A program made the position numbers and the translations under genes. Shown one piece after another: positions 60,975 through 64,000 of a stretch of DNA of 64,000 bases (its first letter is position 1; each line of letters starts with the position of its first letter). Source of the DNA: Dyadobacter sp. SG02 (GTDB taxonomy: Bacteria; Bacteroidota; Bacteroidia; Cytophagales; Spirosomataceae); contig NZ_FNYL01000001.1 in assembly GCF_900109045.1 (NCBI RefSeq), positions 599,303 to 663,302 of the forward strand, written 5' to 3'. Below the pieces are notes generated by a model, which saw only the letters and a list, made by a program, of their open reading frames with translations, searched no databases and was not told where the DNA came from.

Positions 60975-63785
60975 ATGAAAAAGGCGTTCATAGCATTTTG
61001 CTTGGCCGGATGGGGTGTGGTGGCTGTCGGCACGGTTTCGGCGCAGAGCCTGAGCACTCAAAAAATCCCTCTCGATCCCAGTGTAAAGACCGGAAAACTG
61101 AAAAACGGAATTACCTACTACATTAAAAAGAATGCAGAACCCAAGAACCGGGCAGAGCTGCGGCTGGCTGTAAAAGCGGGCTCGGTGCTGGAAACCGACG
61201 CACAACAGGGGCTGGCGCACTTCATGGAGCATATGAATTTCAATGGTACCACGCATTTCCCCAAAAATGAGCTGGTCAATTTCTTGCAAAAAACGGGGGT
61301 ACGCTTCGGCGCCGATTTGAATGCCTACACCGGTTTTGACGAAACCGTGTACATGCTCCCCATCCCGACCGACTCCGCCGGATTGCTCGAAAAGGGCATT
61401 CAGGTGCTGGAAGACTGGGCCAATGGCGCTTTGCTCGATCCTGCCGAAATCGAAAAAGAGCGTGGTGTGGTACTGGAAGAGTCGCGTATGGGACGCGGTG
61501 CACAACAGCGTATGCGCGACAAGTTCCTGAAAGTAATCCTCAACAACTCGCGTTATGCCGAACGGTTGCCTATCGGGAAGGACAGCATTCTGAAAAGCTT
61601 CAAACCCGAAACAATCAAGGCATTTTACCAGGACTGGTACCGCCCCGATCTGATGGCCGTGATTGCGGTGGGTGATTTCGATGTTGCCAAAGTGGAAGCT
61701 CTGATTGCTCAAAAATTCGGTTCCATTAAACCACCGGTAAATCCTAAAAAACGCACCCGTTACGATATTCCGCTCGACGGCTCTACCAGAGTGGCGATCG
61801 TAACCGATCCCGAATACCCGCAGAACCTCGTTCAGTTGATTTACAAACAGCCTAATGTCAAGGAGAAATCGTTGCAGGATGTACGGAACAACTTTGCGCA
61901 GGAATTGTACAATGCAATGATGGGCCAGCGGATGCAGGAACTCACCCAAAAGGCCAACCCGCCGTTCCTTTATGGTGCGAGCCAGTACGGCGATTTCCTC
62001 GGGAACCTGGATTCTTACACGTCCATCGCACTCGCCAAGGACGCCGCTTCGATGAAAACCGCCTTGACGACGCTCCTCGAAGAAAATGCACGCGTCCAGA
62101 AGTTCGGTTTCACGCAACCCGAGCTCGATCGTGCGAAAAAAGACTTCTACAATGCCGTGGAAGAAGATTACAAGGAGCGCGACAAAACGAAATCAGCCAA
62201 CCACGTGCAGGAATACCTCGACCATTTTCTCCATGAAAATGCATACATGGGTGCCGAGGCCTATTTCGAGTTCGTCAAAAAGCACCTCGACGGTGTGACG
62301 CTGGCGGAGATCAATGGTCTTGCCAAAAAATACATTACCGACAAGAACCGGGCGGTAGTAATTATGGGGCCTGAAAAAAGCAAGGACGCGCTTCCTTCCG
62401 AAGCAGAAATCCGCGCATTGCTGAATGAGGCCGGCAAAGACGTGACCGCTTATGTGGACGACGTAGTGGATGCACCGTTACTCAAAGCGGAACCCGTTGC
62501 CGGCAAAATTACGGGTGAAAAAACGCTTGAAAAACTGGGCGTTACAGAGCTTACGCTTTCGAATGGTGTGAAGGTATTGTTGAAACCAACCGATTTCAAA
62601 AATGACGAAATCCTGATCAAGGCCACTGCGAAAGGTGGGTATTCGCTTTTCCCGGGCGAGCGTGAGACTGGCATTTTCACAAGCTATCTTGTGCAATCGG
62701 GCGGTGTGGGGCCCTATAACCAGACGCAACTGCAAAAATTCCTCGCAGGCAAGACCGCCAGCGCGGGCCCGTACCTGAGCGAACTCACGGAGGGCATCGG
62801 TGGTAACACCAATCCGAAAGACCTCGAAACCACATTTCAGCTGATCTACGCCTATTTCACCGAGCCGCGGAAGGACGCCGATGTGGTAACGGGCATATTG
62901 GCCAATCAGAAGGCCTACCTGGAAAATATGCAAAAGACTTTGACGCCTGAAAAAGTCTATTCCGACTCACTGAATGCCGTACTGACAGACCACAATCCGA
63001 AACGGCAGCCGCTGAAACCCGAAAGTATCGACAAAGTAAGCCTCGACCGGGCATTTGAAATTTACAAAAACCGCTTCGCCGACGCCTCGGATTTTGTATT
63101 TACAATCGTGGGGGCATTCAAGCCGGAGACACTCAAACCGCTGATCGAGAAATACCTGGGTAGCCTGCCGTCGAGCGATCGCGAAGACACCTTCAATCAC
63201 CCGAACATTTATCCGCCGAAAGGGCGTATCGAGAAAGTGATTTACAAAGGTTTGGAGCCTAAGAGCCGGGTAACGCTTGTGTCGAGTGGGGAATATGACT
63301 ATAACCCGGAGAATAATGTGCAGATCGAGGCATTGCAGGAGATTTTGCAGATCAAACTGATCGAATCGCTGCGTGAGGAAGAAAGTGGCGTGTACGGTGT
63401 GAGCGTTTCCGAAGGTACCGACAAGTTCCCAACCGGCCACTACCGGTTCTCCATCGGCTTTGGCTGCGCACCCGAGAATGTCGACAAGTTGGTAAAAAGA
63501 GCGCAGGAAGAGATCAACAAGATCAAAACCAATGGCGCAGATCAGAAAGATATCGAGAAATTCGTAGCCGAAACGCAGCGCAAAACGGAAACCGCATTGA
63601 AAACCAACGGATTCTGGCTCGACTACCTGGACGATAACACATTCCTCGGCGACGACTTGAATGAAATCTTCGAACAAGATCGGTTGCTTAAAACGATAAC
63701 CGTCGCAAGTACCAAGGCTGCCGCACAGAAATACTTCAATGATGACAATTTCATCAAAGTGGTGCTCATGCCGGAGAAGAAGTGA
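60975..63785 (+). CDS. Secreted M16-family zinc metallopeptidase (pitrilysin type)
   Basis: 936 residues with a Sec signal peptide (cleavage near VSA-QS). Two M16 halves: the first has the inverted zinc motif HFMEH at 82-86 with the distal Glu in EIEKERGVVLEE (about 156-167). The second half (about 510-936) is the inactive partner with the usual R/Y substrate-clamp region (SLREEESGVYGVSV near 801). Together they form a chamber that degrades peptides in the periplasm. An upstream TATCTTTC resembles a -7 element but lacks the final G. Confidence 0.93.
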   Translation: MKKAFIAFCLAGWGVVAVGTVSAQSLSTQKIPLDPSVKTGKLKNGITYYIKKNAEPKNRAELRLAVKAGSVLETDAQQGLAHFMEHMNFNGTTHFPKNELVNFLQKTGVRFGADLNAYTGFDETVYMLPIPTDSAGLLEKGIQVLEDWANGALLDPAEIEKERGVVLEESRMGRGAQQRMRDKFLKVILNNSRYAERLPIGKDSILKSFKPETIKAFYQDWYRPDLMAVIAVGDFDVAKVEALIAQKFGSIKPPVNPKKRTRYDIPLDGSTRVAIVTDPEYPQNLVQLIYKQPNVKEKSLQDVRNNFAQELYNAMMGQRMQELTQKANPPFLYGASQYGDFLGNLDSYTSIALAKDAASMKTALTTLLEENARVQKFGFTQPELDRAKKDFYNAVEEDYKERDKTKSANHVQEYLDHFLHENAYMGAEAYFEFVKKHLDGVTLAEINGLAKKYITDKNRAVVIMGPEKSKDALPSEAEIRALLNEAGKDVTAYVDDVVDAPLLKAEPVAGKITGEKTLEKLGVTELTLSNGVKVLLKPTDFKNDEILIKATAKGGYSLFPGERETGIFTSYLVQSGGVGPYNQTQLQKFLAGKTASAGPYLSELTEGIGGNTNPKDLETTFQLIYAYFTEPRKDADVVTGILANQKAYLENMQKTLTPEKVYSDSLNAVLTDHNPKRQPLKPESIDKVSLDRAFEIYKNRFADASDFVFTIVGAFKPETLKPLIEKYLGSLPSSDREDTFNHPNIYPPKGRIEKVIYKGLEPKSRVTLVSSGEYDYNPENNVQIEALQEILQIKLIESLREEESGVYGVSVSEGTDKFPTGHYRFSIGFGCAPENVDKLVKRAQEEINKIKTNGADQKDIEKFVAETQRKTETALKTNGFWLDYLDDNTFLGDDLNEIFEQDRLLKTITVASTKAAAQKYFNDDNFIKVVLMPEKK

Positions 63786-64000
63786 TCCTACCTCCCAGCT
63801 TCGGCTAAAGCCGGTTGTCTGGTATGATGTCTGGCCCAGGGCTGAAGCCCTGGGTTAGGCTATATCCCATCTGAGGCCACACATGTTTGACGCTTCCTGG
63901 CCACGGTCTGCCATAGCTACCCCAACTCAACCAACCCAAGGCTTAAGCCTTGGGAGCACGCACGCGATCAACCCTCCCACAGACACCCGCCTGGCCTCGG
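63786..64000. repeat. REP-like palindrome cluster at the right edge
   Basis: Three palindromes share the core GGCT-NN-AGCC: CGGCTAAAGCCG (63802-63813), CCCAGGGCT-GA-AGCCCTGGG (63835-63854) and a perfect 20-bp palindrome (63935-63954). The centres of the last two are exactly 100 bp apart. No gene is visible in these 215 bp; the cluster reaches close to the window edge. Confidence 0.7.

Noticed and set aside
60921..62117. Minus-strand open frame of 398 codons opposite the M16 peptidase gene
   Set aside because: It mirrors the codon structure of the peptidase, has no recognisable motif and would overlap a clear family member completely.
1..64000. tRNA, rRNA, insertion sequences, prophage or CRISPR array
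   Set aside because: No cloverleaf with conserved tRNA bases, no rRNA signature, no transposase or integrase reading frame and no regular spaced repeats were found by reading; small RNAs cannot be excluded without a covariance-model search.

Overview
The window looks like a chromosomal segment of a Bacteroidota bacterium, most likely a Cytophagales member close to Dyadobacter or Spirosoma (genus-level placement is inference). The evidence is two SusC/SusD outer-membrane uptake pairs, VCBS/ASPIC and GSCFA proteins, a DUF2723 membrane protein, a long NusB, weak ribosome binding sites, and several promoters of the Bacteroidota type (TTG or TTTG, about 18-22 bp, then TAnnTTTG). Coding density is high and genes sit in short same-strand runs. 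I recognised no rRNA, tRNA, CRISPR array, prophage or insertion sequence.

Layout. 1-6463 (minus): a truncated DUF2723 protein, a NatAB-like ABC exporter pair, two small conserved proteins, alanine dehydrogenase and TsaE. 6520-14145: a carbohydrate redox group with two Tat-type secreted proteins, namely a Gfo/Idh/MocA oxidoreductase, a heparinase II/III-like lyase, a sugar isomerase-like TIM barrel, a PQQ dehydrogenase fused to cytochrome c, and a second Gfo/Idh/MocA oxidoreductase. 14221-16792: a small secreted protein, then a sigma-70-family factor with two small membrane proteins and an Hsp20 chaperone, a likely stress operon. 16892-32463 (minus): two SusC/SusD systems, one followed by a small lipoprotein, plus a 1184-residue VCBS/ASPIC lipoprotein and a carboxypeptidase-regulatory-domain protein. 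32631-34787: a BlaI/BlaR1-type repressor and membrane protease pair. 34842-43892 (minus): phosphoglucomutase with a GH63-like glucosidase, a long Ddl-like ATP-grasp protein, Nfu plus Mrp for Fe-S clusters, and a GSCFA protein. 44040-45544: a DUF6934-like gene with a small overlapping partner, and a GH16 lipoprotein. 45583-51159: dnaX converging on a six-gene block nusB-ytxH-DUF1573-yajC-ybbR-coaE. 51394-63785: an ABC exporter, a LexA-like S24 repressor divergent from a DinB plus DnaE-like polymerase pair, a GT87-like mannosyltransferase, a lipoprotein, a GyrI-like protein and an M16 peptidase. The right edge carries REP-like palindromes.

The two most interesting points: (1) dnaX contains a run of ten A residues exactly at the start of its proline/alanine/glutamine-rich linker, and both alternative frames stop within 7 codons, so slippage would give a gamma-like short subunit. 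(2) A self-cleaving-type S24 repressor, a catalytically intact Y-family polymerase and a DnaE-like polymerase with a degraded PHP metal motif form a compact mutagenesis cassette with inverted repeats in the shared control region. All functions are read from sequence and family knowledge; no search was run.
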